From the NCBI GenBank assembly GCA_021160785.1, contig JAGHBX010000359.1, forward strand, positions 1-7,702: a stretch of 7,702 nt of DNA, given 5' to 3'. Shown here one piece after another: positions 1 to 6,898 of this stretch; within the stretch, counting starts at the first letter, position 1; each line of letters opens with the position of its first letter. The notes under the pieces are model-generated. The model did not search any database, had not been told where the DNA came from, and saw only the letters and a list, made by a program, of their open reading frames with translations. A program made the translations under genes and the position numbers. Source of the stretch: Planctomycetota bacterium (GTDB lineage: Bacteria > Planctomycetota > Phycisphaerae > Sedimentisphaerales > Anaerohalosphaeraceae).

Positions 1-63
1 AGCAGCGAGGGCGCCTGTGCGGCATGGTACAAATACGGCAGGAAACGAAAGCGGCGGTCGTGA
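1..63 (+). CDS. hypD: HypD C-terminus (partial, 5' end outside window)
   Basis: Frame 1 reads 20 codons and then TGA at 61-63. The peptide contains SSEGACAAWYKY, which matches the conserved C-terminal end of HypD, including its late conserved cysteine, and then ends in a strongly basic tail (GRKRKRRS). HypD is the Fe-S scaffold protein that works with HypC and HypE to build the Fe(CN)2CO moiety of [NiFe] hydrogenases in the cytoplasm. The assignment rests on this short motif plus the hypE gene that directly follows and overlaps it. The basic tail lies beyond the usual HypD core and coincides with the stretch overlapped by the hypE start. Only the last part of the gene is visible, so completeness cannot be judged. 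Confidence 0.85.
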   Translation, partial: SSEGACAAWYKYGRKRKRRS

Positions 64-1085
64 ATCAGAGAGAGGATAAAAAGATATTGCTGGCGCACGG
101 CGGCGGCGGGAGGCTGACAAGCAACCTTATCAGCAGTATGATCCTGCCCAGATTCGACAATGACGTCCTTGGGAAACTGGCCGATTCGGCATCGCTTGAG
201 TTGTCCTCGTCATCGGTTCTTTTTACCACCGACAGCTTCGTCGTAAAACCCCTGTTCTTCAATGGCGGCGATATCGGCAAGCTGTCTGTCTGCGGCACGG
301 TCAATGACCTTGCCGTCGCCGGCGCAAAGCCGGTGGCGTTGAGCCTGTCTCTGATCATTGAAGAAGGTTTTGAGATTGCACTGCTGGAAAAGATTCTTGA
401 TAGCGCCGCGCACAGCGCCGACGAGGCGGGCGTCCGGATCGTTACCGGCGATACGAAAGTCGTCGAGAAGGGTTCGGCCGACGGGATATTCATCAACACG
501 GCTGGGATCGGGACCAGACTCGCAGGCGTCGAGCTTTCCTTTGACAAAATCACTCCGGGCGATTGCATCATCATCAACGGCACGATCGGCGATCACGGGA
601 TGGCGATCATGTCAAAACGCAAAGGGATCGAATTCGAATCGTCGCTTGAAAGCGATTGTGCCTGCCTTGCGGACCTGACCTGCAAGATACTGGAAGGCGC
701 CGACGGAGTTCGGTTTATGCGAGACCCGACGCGGGGCGGCGTTGCCGCTGTGCTAAATGAGATCGCAGGCGGCTGCGGCTGCGATATTGAGATTAATGAA
801 AAGAACATTCCGATCAATCCCACGGTCAAAGCCGCGGCCGATATGTTAGGCTTTGACCTGCTGGACATCGCCAATGAGGGCAAGGTCCTGATCGTCGCAT
901 CGCAGGAGTCAGCCGAATCGGTATTGAATATCTGCCGAGACCACCCATTGGGCAAAGAAGCGGCGATAATCGGCACAATCGCCGAGGCCACCGCCGAAGC
1001 GCCGATAGTCGAAATGGTTACCGCTATCGGCGGCAGAAGGATTGTCCAGACGCCGTATGGGCGAGAGCTGCCGAGGATTTGCTGA
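60..1085 (+). CDS. hypE: Hydrogenase maturation protein HypE
   Basis: HypE dehydrates the carbamoyl group on its own C-terminal cysteine to a thiocyanate, using ATP, and passes the cyanide to iron held by HypC-HypD. The family shares the PurM/SelD/ThiL-type ATP-binding fold. With a GTG start at 60 the protein has 341 residues, normal for HypE. Visible motifs are HGGGGR (13-18), TTDSF with the following glycine-rich ATP-binding segment ending in GAKP (56-91), VTGDTKVV (128-135), DHGMAIMSKRKG (178-189), DPTRGG (222-227) and the diagnostic C-terminal PRIC with the carrier cysteine as residue 341. I chose GTG-60 because it overlaps the hypD stop as GTGA and leaves the usual short lead before KILLAHGGGG. 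An in-frame ATG at 24 would add 12 residues and lie well inside hypD. The stop overlaps the hypA start by one base. Function is nearly certain; the start is somewhat less so. Confidence 0.95.
   Translation: MNQREDKKILLAHGGGGRLTSNLISSMILPRFDNDVLGKLADSASLELSSSSVLFTTDSFVVKPLFFNGGDIGKLSVCGTVNDLAVAGAKPVALSLSLIIEEGFEIALLEKILDSAAHSADEAGVRIVTGDTKVVEKGSADGIFINTAGIGTRLAGVELSFDKITPGDCIIINGTIGDHGMAIMSKRKGIEFESSLESDCACLADLTCKILEGADGVRFMRDPTRGGVAAVLNEIAGGCGCDIEINEKNIPINPTVKAAADMLGFDLLDIANEGKVLIVASQESAESVLNICRDHPLGKEAAIIGTIAEATAEAPIVEMVTAIGGRRIVQTPYGRELPRIC
1073..1076 (+). promoter_or_regulatory. Ribosome binding site of hypA, inside hypE
   Basis: GAGG lies eight bases before the ATG at 1085, within the last codons of hypE. 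It supports ATG-1085 over the in-frame TTG at 1079 and fits translational coupling through the TGATG junction. Confidence 0.5.
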
Positions 1086-1429
1086 TGCACGAGACGATGA
1101 TAGCCCAGAGCATTGTCGAGGCGATTTCCAAAGCGGCCGCCAAATACGACGCCAAACCGATCGCCGCCAGAATCTCCTGCGGACAGTTGAATCCCATCAA
1201 TGACGAGGTGCTGAACTTCGCGTTTGAAATTGTCGCTCAAGACAGCGTTTGCCAGGGCGCCAAGCTTCAGATTGTTCATATCCCGCTCAAGGGAAAGTGC
1301 AAAAACTGTGGCGATGCATTCGATTTTGACATATACTCTCCCGGCTGCCCGGCGTGCAAGAGCAATGAATTCAGTATCGAGCCGGACGCACCGCTTTTGC
1401 TGGAAGAGATAGAATTTGAGGACAAGTGA
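1085..1429 (+). CDS. hypA: Hydrogenase/urease nickel incorporation protein HypA
   Basis: HypA is the zinc-containing nickel metallochaperone that, with HypB, inserts nickel into the hydrogenase large subunit. From ATG-1085 the protein has 114 residues, the usual family length. It begins MHE, so His2, the known nickel ligand that must sit next to the free N-terminus, is in place; this decides the start, because a TTG at 1079 would push His2 to position 4. The zinc site is formed by two CxxC motifs, Cys72/Cys75 (CKNC) and Cys88/Cys91 (CPAC), separated by 12 residues. The C-terminus is acidic (EEIEFEDK). The ATG shares one base with the hypE stop. A 53-base gap with a small hairpin separates it from hypB. 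HypA also serves urease in some bacteria, but the hyp neighbours favour hydrogenase. Confidence 0.95.
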   Translation: MHETMIAQSIVEAISKAAAKYDAKPIAARISCGQLNPINDEVLNFAFEIVAQDSVCQGAKLQIVHIPLKGKCKNCGDAFDFDIYSPGCPACKSNEFSIEPDAPLLLEEIEFEDK

Positions 1430-1437
1430 AACAATCT

Positions 1438-1450
1438 CCGCCGAAGGCGG
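1438..1450 (+). repeat. Small GC-rich hairpin in the hypA-hypB gap
   Basis: CCGCC (1438-1442), a GAA loop and GGCGG (1446-1450) form a perfect five-base-pair stem. It is followed by only three T residues. A second, partly competing inverted repeat surrounds it: GAAAC (1428-1432, starting in the hypA stop) and GTTTC (1450-1454). It lies 33 bases before the hypB ATG. It could be a weak attenuator, an mRNA processing or stabilising element, or chance. The short T run and the following co-functional gene argue against a full terminator. Confidence 0.4.
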
Positions 1451-1482
1451 TTTCCTGATGAGTGTTTGGTTTGGGATGGCGT

Positions 1483-2148
1483 ATGAAGATATCTCTAAAA
1501 AAGAAAATTCTGGACAAGAACGAGGAATGCGCTCTGCAAAACAAAGCGTTCTTTGCAGATAACAACACGTTTTGCGTAAATGTCATATCCTCGCCGGGTT
1601 CGGGGAAGACGACGATCCTGTCAAGAACCGTCGGCGACCTCAAAGATCGCCTCAGGATCGGGGTCGTCGAAGGAGACATCCGCACGGACACCGACGCGAA
1701 GAAGATTCGATCCGCCGGCGCAGCCGCCGTACAGATCGAGACAAAGGGCACGTGCCATCTCTCCGCCGAGCAGGTCACCGGCGCGTTAGGTGCAATCGGC
1801 GCCGCCGACCTTGACATCGTGTTCATCGAAAACGTCGGCAATCTCGTCTGCCCGTCGGCGTTTGACCTCGGCGAGCAGGCAAGAACCGTCGTCCTCTCAC
1901 TGCCCGAGGGCGACGACAAGCCCATCAAGTATCCCGGCACATTCGCCAAGGCCGACGTGCTCCTGATCAATAAGATGGATCTCGTCGATTTCGTGGACTT
2001 TGACCTCGACCGCGTGATCAACCACGTACGCACCTTGAAACCCGACATCCAAATTTTCCAGGTCTCGGCAAAAACCGGCGAGGGGCTACAAGCCTGGTAC
2101 GACTGGCTGACGAAAAAAGCAGACGCAAAACAGCCAAAGGACGATTGA
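1483..2148 (+). CDS. hypB: Hydrogenase nickel incorporation GTPase HypB
   Basis: HypB is the SIMIBI-class GTPase that takes part with HypA in nickel insertion into [NiFe] hydrogenase. From ATG-1483 it has 221 residues. Visible motifs are the Walker A loop SSPGSGKTT (36-44), EGDIRTDTDA (63-72), the metal-binding Cys91-His92 in GTCHLSAEQ, the second metal cysteine Cys123 in ENVGNLVCP, and the guanine-specificity motif NKMD (163-166). The N-terminus goes straight into KISLKKKILDKNE, which is how short HypBs begin. It has neither a histidine-rich nickel-storage tract nor the CxxCGC high-affinity nickel motif of some homologues. An in-frame GTG at 1462 would add seven residues but has no better ribosome site; GGGA at 1473-1476 lies six bases before ATG-1483, a weak signal. 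The gene is last in the visible hyp cluster, and its stop is 59 bases before the next gene. Confidence 0.95.
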   Translation: MKISLKKKILDKNEECALQNKAFFADNNTFCVNVISSPGSGKTTILSRTVGDLKDRLRIGVVEGDIRTDTDAKKIRSAGAAAVQIETKGTCHLSAEQVTGALGAIGAADLDIVFIENVGNLVCPSAFDLGEQARTVVLSLPEGDDKPIKYPGTFAKADVLLINKMDLVDFVDFDLDRVINHVRTLKPDIQIFQVSAKTGEGLQAWYDWLTKKADAKQPKDD

Positions 2149-2194
2149 ATGTCAGGAGGGATTTGATATTCTATTGGGTAAAGACGGATATGGT

Positions 2195-2200
2195 AAGGAG
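2195..2200 (+). promoter_or_regulatory. Ribosome binding site of the DUF6786-like lipoprotein
   Basis: AAGGAG (TAAGGAG from 2194) is seven bases upstream of ATG-2208, an ideal spacing. It is the main reason for preferring this start, and it places a clean lipoprotein signal peptide at the N-terminus. Confidence 0.7.
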
Positions 2201-2207
2201 AACAAAG

Positions 2208-3440
2208 ATGGGGCATGGACGGCTTGTTATTGTACTTTTGGCGGCGGTTTTGATGGCGGGGTGTGAGATGGAGACGGTCAAACCAGCCAGGACATTCGGA
2301 GACGACCTTGAGTTCCTCAAACATCACACCGACGTACTCGTTCTTGCCGACGACGAAGGCAAGGCGCAAGTAGCCATTGTGCCCGCTTACCAGGGACGGG
2401 TCATGACCAGCACCGCCGCAGGCGCCGCTGGCGCCGGCTTTGGCTGGATCAACCGGGAGCTGATCGCCTCCGGCCGAATCGATGCGCACATGAACGCTTA
2501 CGGCGGCGAGGAACGGTTCTGGATGGGGCCGGAGGGCGGGCAGTTTTCCATCTTCTTCGCCAAGGGCGCAGAGTTCAACCTCGACAACTGGCGGACGCCG
2601 GCGGTGATCGATACCGAACCGTTCGGGGTCGTCTCGCAAACCAACACAACAGTAGCGTTTCGCCGCCTGACAAGGCTGACCAATTACTCGGGTGTGATAT
2701 TCGATGTTCAGATCAATCGAAGCGTCAAGCTGCTGCCCGCCGACTCCCATGCATGGGCGCTGGGCGCAGACATCCCCAAAACTATCACAGCCGTCGCCTT
2801 CCAGACGGATAACAGCATAACCAACAAAGGCGCAAAAGCCTGGACAAAAGAGACCGGCCTGCTGTCCATCTGGATACTCGGCATGTTCAATCCGTCCGAT
2901 GAGACGATAGTCGTCATTCCATTCGAGCCGGGTCCGGACAGCGAGTTAGGACCGAAGGTCAACGATGAATACTTCGGCAAGGTCCCCGCCGACCGCCTCA
3001 TCGTCGGGGACGATGTGCTGTTCTTCAACTGCGACGGACAATACCGCAGCAAGATCGGCCTTTCGCCCAAACGCGCAAAACCGATCATGGGAAGCTACGA
3101 TGCGGCGGGCGGGGTTCTGACCATCGTGCAGTACAACAAACCCGAAGGCGCAACCGACTATGTCAATTCCATGTGGGAACTCCAGGACAAACCGTTCGCC
3201 GGCGACGTCGTCAACTCCTACAACGACGGCCCGCCCAAGCCGGGCGCCAAACCCTTAGGACCCTTCTACGAACTGGAAACATCATCGCCCGCCGCGGAGT
3301 TGAAACCGGGCGAAACCCTTTCGCACATGCACCGCACGTTCCACCTGCAGGGACCGGAAAAAGACCTCGATGCCATCGCAAGGGCAACCTTAGGCGTCTC
3401 GCTGGACGAAATCAAATCCGCAATGGCAAAACCAAAATAG
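2208..3440 (+). CDS. DUF6786-like predicted lipoprotein
   Basis: The 410-residue product has no certain function. It begins with a lipoprotein signal: a hydrophobic run (LVIVLLAAVLM, 6-16) and a lipobox-like LMAGC with Cys19, so it is probably lipid-anchored and faces the periplasm. The body resembles the family I know as DUF6786, found in Planctomycetota and Bacteroidota. Recognisable features are QGRVMTST (62-69), FGWINRELI (78-86), GGEERFWMGPEGGQFSIFF (99-117), DTEPF (135-139), and a C-terminal GPFYELETSSPA (351-362) followed by PGETLSHMHRTFHLQG (367-382). The last block and the beta-rich composition resemble galactose-mutarotase-like proteins, so a sugar-binding or sugar-modifying role is possible; that part is inference. 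Alternative in-frame starts at TTG-2145, TTG-2163 and ATG-2190 would bury the signal peptide. The gene follows hypB co-directionally but is unlikely to act in hydrogenase maturation. The family name is from memory, without a profile search. Confidence 0.75.
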   Translation: MGHGRLVIVLLAAVLMAGCEMETVKPARTFGDDLEFLKHHTDVLVLADDEGKAQVAIVPAYQGRVMTSTAAGAAGAGFGWINRELIASGRIDAHMNAYGGEERFWMGPEGGQFSIFFAKGAEFNLDNWRTPAVIDTEPFGVVSQTNTTVAFRRLTRLTNYSGVIFDVQINRSVKLLPADSHAWALGADIPKTITAVAFQTDNSITNKGAKAWTKETGLLSIWILGMFNPSDETIVVIPFEPGPDSELGPKVNDEYFGKVPADRLIVGDDVLFFNCDGQYRSKIGLSPKRAKPIMGSYDAAGGVLTIVQYNKPEGATDYVNSMWELQDKPFAGDVVNSYNDGPPKPGAKPLGPFYELETSSPAAELKPGETLSHMHRTFHLQGPEKDLDAIARATLGVSLDEIKSAMAKPK

Positions 3441-3441
3441 C

Positions 3442-3491
3442 AAAAAAAAGACCGGCGCAAAGGCGTTTGGAGCCGGTGCGCCGGCCTCTTT
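3442..3491. terminator. Probable bidirectional terminator between convergent genes
   Basis: The 59-base gap between the two converging genes holds a cluster of inverted repeats. CCGGCGC (3452-3458) pairs with GCGCCGG (3478-3484). ACCGGC (3451-3456) pairs with GCCGGT (3472-3477). GCCGG (3472-3476), a TGCG loop and CCGGC (3481-3485) form a compact hairpin. Eight A residues (3442-3449) lie on the left and CTCTTTA on the right, so each strand has a GC stem followed by a run rich in U. The - strand tail, with eight U residues, is the stronger; the + strand tail is weak. The stems are mutually exclusive, so which one forms is not certain. Confidence 0.7.
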
Positions 3492-3499
3492 ATACTCTG

Positions 3500-6400
3500 T
3501 CAGTCAATATCCATGATCTCGATGTTTTTGAAATACACAACCGAGCCGTGACCCAAGAAACCGATATGTCCTTCTTTGTTCTTCAAACCGGGATGGCGTT
3601 TCGGATCGTGCATCTTGCCCGGCGCGTAATTCTTCACCGCCTCTTCGATATCGGCGTCCACGATAGTCGTGCCGTTAAGAATGACCTTGATCTTCGGGCC
3701 CTTTGCGATGACCTCCTGGTGGTTCCACTCGCCAACCGGTTTTAGAAATCCACGCTTTGCAGGAACGATTCCATATATTGAGCCGTGGTATTGATAGGGC
3801 TGTAGCTTTGTATAAGCGCTTCCGGTATTGTCCAGAATCTGCAACTCCATGCCGGCGTAGGCGGCGTCGCCGTGGGACGGAGTCCGGATGCCGAGGCCGT
3901 TGTTGGCGTTGGTGGTGAGTTTGAAATCGAACTTGAAATGGAAGTTGTCGAACTGTTCGGCGGTGTAGAGATTTCCGCCCGGCTTGCAGACGATGGCGCC
4001 GTCTTCAACGATATAGCCCTTCGTATCGCCTATCCAGCCGGCAAGATCACGACCGTTAAACAGCGGGCGAAACTCGCCGGCTCGCGGTATCTCACGAATG
4101 AAGATATTTGTAAAATCAATCGGGTTGCCGTGGCACTGCAGCTCGATCTGCTCGGTCGCAAAGATCGGTCGGCTGCGGTCCCAGTAGTTTTCCAGCACCA
4201 CATTATCGACCACGAGTTCGCCGTTTAGATAGACGGTGACCTTCTCGCCAATCATGATGATGCGGAACGTGTTCCACGCGCCGATCGGGTTGTCGGCGAT
4301 CTTAGTGGGCTTGGATGGATTCTTCTTGTTGTTGTACAGACCGCCGGAACCGATTTTCCACTGTTCCGGATCCCATATCTGAACCTGCGGCGCGCCGCGA
4401 AGATAGATGCCGCTGTCGCCATGCGGATTTACGATCCTCCAGTCAACCAACATTTCAAAATCGCCGTATTTCCTCGCCGTGGCAAGACTGAAACCCTTGC
4501 CGTCAAAATGCAGCACGCCGGCTTCGACTTTCCACGACTGTCGCATAGACTCATCCTCTTTGGCCTGGAGTTCGGCATGTTTTTCGGGTGTAAGCGTGGC
4601 ACGCTTTATGGGGTTGTCGTTGGGTCTGTGAAGGAGAGCTTTCCAGCCGGTAAGGTCTTTGCCGTTAAAGAGGGCAACGAATCCCTCGGGCACGGGTTTG
4701 ATCTCGGCGGTCTTCGTCGGAGCGATGCTCTTTATGTGTTTTTCAGCCTGCTGGCGAAGCCTGGCGTCGGAAACAGCCCCAATCGCCCTTCTCAGGATCA
4801 CCACCGATTCGTATTGGCTCAATCCCTTCTCGCCGCGCTTCTGGGCGCATGCGATCTTAACCGCCGCCAGCGCCGCCTCGGATTTCAGCGCGTCGTCGTC
4901 AAGATAACCGGCGACGAGCCTTAGCGACTCAATCGATCTTATCGAACCGAGACCGGCGATGATGAGCTTCTTCTCGTCGGGTCTTTCGACGGTCCTTAAG
5001 GCCTGCCTGTACATTTCAATTGCCTGGGCCTGATCGGCGCCGCTTGTTGTCAGCAGGCGAACCATCCCGCGAAGCGCCAGCACACGATGAGTAACATTGT
5101 CGGTGCGCTTGATGATATTCAGCAGAGCCCCGGTCGCTTCGCCGCTGGGCCAGGATGTAAGTGCACGCACGGCGGCATCGATGACGGCTTTGTTACCTGT
5201 GGCCGTTTCCTTGACGACCGCCTTCATCGCTGCGCCGCCGCCGATTCGACCGAGAACCTGAATCAGCGCTATCCTCTTGCTTCCCTCGGCTTTTTGCATT
5301 GCGGCCAGAACTTTGCCGGCGCGTCGCTGCGGGTCTTCAATCTGCTCTGCGACGGCAACGATCGTTCTTTGGGCGGCCGTGTGATCGGCGCCGCCTGTCG
5401 TCGTATTCAGTATCCCGATGAGCTTGTCCATATCTTTCGGTGTGCCGACATCGACAAGAGACTTGATGGCCGCCGAGCGGACCGCGCTGTCGCTGCTGTC
5501 GACCTGCGCGAAAATCGCTTCGGACTGGGCTTTCGCTTTTCTCGCGGCAAGGGCGCCGATGATGGCGACCTTTGCCTGAGTGTTCATGGTGGGGAGAATT
5601 TTGGCCATCGCCCGCAGGACCGTATCGCCCTTGACGCGGCTGACGGTCCGCGCGGCGAACTGGATTTCATCGGGTGCGGTGCTGCTTTTCATAAACTCCA
5701 GCATGGACATAACCGCTGCGTCGCCGCCGAGTTTGACGGCGGCCGCGATTGCGGCGGTCCTGACGTCTTTGTCGCCGTCCTTGAAAGCGCCGATGATTCG
5801 ATACATGGCCGCCTTGTCACCGCGTTCGCCCAACATGCCTATGATCTGCGCTTTGGTCGCACCTTGCGAGGCGTTCATCTTGTCGATCAATTTATTCGTT
5901 ATCGCCTGGCCGTCGATATTGTTTGCAAGCGCAAGTGCCGCCGCCTGGACCTTTATGCTGTCACTGTCGGCTGCTGTGAGCAGATCGCTCAGGGCCTTTT
6001 CTCCCTCCGTTGAAACCAGCGTACTGAGCGCGGCGCACTGTACGTGCTCGGTGCCGGTCTTGATGAGATCGCGGCAGATTGCGGCGCATTGGTGTTTATT
6101 GCCGTCTTCGGCAAGTCGGCGGGCATAGAGCAGGTAGTACGAAGTTGCTTTTGCCCGTTCGTAAGAGCCTTTCGCCTGTGCCGCCTTGGCCAGCACACTG
6201 CCGGCGGAAGGGTCGCCAATGTTGGCGATTGCATGGAGGGCGGCCATTCGCGTATTGGTGTTCTTGCTGGCGGTAAATTTTAGCAGGTCTTTGGCCGCCG
6301 CCTTGCATTTGACATTGCCCAAGGCGCTGATTATCGTAACGAGATTGTTGCCTTTTGCCCTGCCAAGCGCTTTTACAAGGGCGGCTATTGCCTTGTCGCA

Positions 6401-6856
6401 GGCGATTGCCTGCAGCGCCTGGCTCGCCGGCTCGCAGAGCCTTTCGTCGGACAGATACCCGCTTATCGCATCGACCGATTCGGCCTTGCCGACACGCTGG
6501 AGTCGCTCGATCAGGAACCGCTTTACCTCCTTGCCTTTTGCCTTGTCCAAAGATTCGATGACCGCGCCGACGAACATCTTTCGTTCGCCTTCGGCACCGG
6601 GGCGCGAGACGTAAACAGCCATCCCGTCCAGCGCGTAGCGGACTTTGGAATCGTCAACATCGCCGGGTTCTGCGAGCATCGCACAGAGTTCCCTGACGGC
6701 GGACGGGCCGATCTTTACCAGCCCGGCGGCATTGGCGCCGATTGCGGCCGGGTTGCCTGCCGGTGTTTTTTCGAGAATCGATTTCACATCGCCGACGGCA
6801 AGGGAGGTCGTCAGCATCGCAAGTGTCAGCAACAGTAATGTTATTTTGGTTTTCAT
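3500..6856 (-). CDS. Secreted HEAT-repeat protein with two C-terminal DUF1080 domains
   Basis: A 1118-residue protein. Residues 1-20 form a signal peptide (KTK, hydrophobic ITLLLLTLAMLTTSLA, likely cleavage after Ala20). Residues about 30-710 are alanine-rich helical repeats of HEAT type, with recurrent segments such as AALHAIANIGD (205-215) and AAIKSLVDVG (462-471). After a short proline-containing linker come two DUF1080 (3-keto-disaccharide hydrolase, LamG-like) domains. The first, about 724-923, starts at LFNGKDLTGW and contains GDSGIYLRG and QVQIWD. The second, about 927-1117, starts at LFNGRDLAGW and contains NNGLGIRTP and MELQILD. Characterised DUF1080 members cleave 3-keto-glycosides or bind glycans; whether both domains here are active cannot be told. 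ATG-6856 has GGAG seven bases upstream (6864-6867, - strand). It lies 42 bases after a Gfo/Idh/MocA gene on the same strand, probably one operon. The HEAT part likely acts as a scaffold for protein or glycan partners in the periplasm. The reading frame is intact throughout. Confidence 0.92.
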   Translation of the reverse strand: MKTKITLLLLTLAMLTTSLAVGDVKSILEKTPAGNPAAIGANAAGLVKIGPSAVRELCAMLAEPGDVDDSKVRYALDGMAVYVSRPGAEGERKMFVGAVIESLDKAKGKEVKRFLIERLQRVGKAESVDAISGYLSDERLCEPASQALQAIACDKAIAALVKALGRAKGNNLVTIISALGNVKCKAAAKDLLKFTASKNTNTRMAALHAIANIGDPSAGSVLAKAAQAKGSYERAKATSYYLLYARRLAEDGNKHQCAAICRDLIKTGTEHVQCAALSTLVSTEGEKALSDLLTAADSDSIKVQAAALALANNIDGQAITNKLIDKMNASQGATKAQIIGMLGERGDKAAMYRIIGAFKDGDKDVRTAAIAAAVKLGGDAAVMSMLEFMKSSTAPDEIQFAARTVSRVKGDTVLRAMAKILPTMNTQAKVAIIGALAARKAKAQSEAIFAQVDSSDSAVRSAAIKSLVDVGTPKDMDKLIGILNTTTGGADHTAAQRTIVAVAEQIEDPQRRAGKVLAAMQKAEGSKRIALIQVLGRIGGGAAMKAVVKETATGNKAVIDAAVRALTSWPSGEATGALLNIIKRTDNVTHRVLALRGMVRLLTTSGADQAQAIEMYRQALRTVERPDEKKLIIAGLGSIRSIESLRLVAGYLDDDALKSEAALAAVKIACAQKRGEKGLSQYESVVILRRAIGAVSDARLRQQAEKHIKSIAPTKTAEIKPVPEGFVALFNGKDLTGWKALLHRPNDNPIKRATLTPEKHAELQAKEDESMRQSWKVEAGVLHFDGKGFSLATARKYGDFEMLVDWRIVNPHGDSGIYLRGAPQVQIWDPEQWKIGSGGLYNNKKNPSKPTKIADNPIGAWNTFRIIMIGEKVTVYLNGELVVDNVVLENYWDRSRPIFATEQIELQCHGNPIDFTNIFIREIPRAGEFRPLFNGRDLAGWIGDTKGYIVEDGAIVCKPGGNLYTAEQFDNFHFKFDFKLTTNANNGLGIRTPSHGDAAYAGMELQILDNTGSAYTKLQPYQYHGSIYGIVPAKRGFLKPVGEWNHQEVIAKGPKIKVILNGTTIVDADIEEAVKNYAPGKMHDPKRHPGLKNKEGHIGFLGHGSVVYFKNIEIMDID

Positions 6857-6863
6857 CTTTTTT

Positions 6864-6867
6864 CTCC
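6864..6867 (-). promoter_or_regulatory. Ribosome binding site of the HEAT-DUF1080 gene
   Basis: On the - strand GGAG is followed by seven A/G-rich bases and then the ATG at 6856. It lies in the 42-base gap after the Gfo/Idh/MocA stop. No promoter or terminator is visible in that gap, which supports co-transcription. Confidence 0.6.
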
Positions 6868-6898
6868 GTTTGAATCTTTTTTTAACTTTACAGCGGCA

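Noticed and set aside
593..1279. Open frame on the - strand (228 codons) opposite hypE and hypA
   Set aside because: The opposite strand encodes HypE and HypA with all diagnostic residues; the antisense product has no family resemblance.
2163..2192. Possible sigma-70 promoter (TTGATA, 18 bases, GATATG) before the lipoprotein gene
   Set aside because: The -10 matches only three consensus bases and planctomycete promoters are not well enough known to rescue it. Mentioned only within a finding.
1371..2750. Long open frame on the - strand (459 codons) opposite hypB and the start of the lipoprotein gene
   Set aside because: It is antisense to two well-supported genes, its product shows no recognisable domain and has shadow-like composition, and it spans an intergenic boundary. 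GC-rich coding sequence commonly leaves such open antisense frames.
3173..3745. + strand frame running from the lipoprotein gene through the terminator into the antisense of the DUF1080 region
   Set aside because: It overlaps the real gene in another frame, crosses the terminator and continues antisense to the next gene; highly basic, low-information translation.
5087..6013. Open frame on the + strand (308 codons) opposite the HEAT-repeat region
   Set aside because: Antisense to an intact gene with clear repeats; the translation is rich in C, R, G and D with no domain and no convincing ribosome site. It is a shadow.
5300..6700. Periodic GCC/GGC-rich pattern suggesting a DNA repeat array
   Set aside because: The periodicity comes from alanine-rich HEAT repeats at protein level; I saw no exact long nucleotide repeats.
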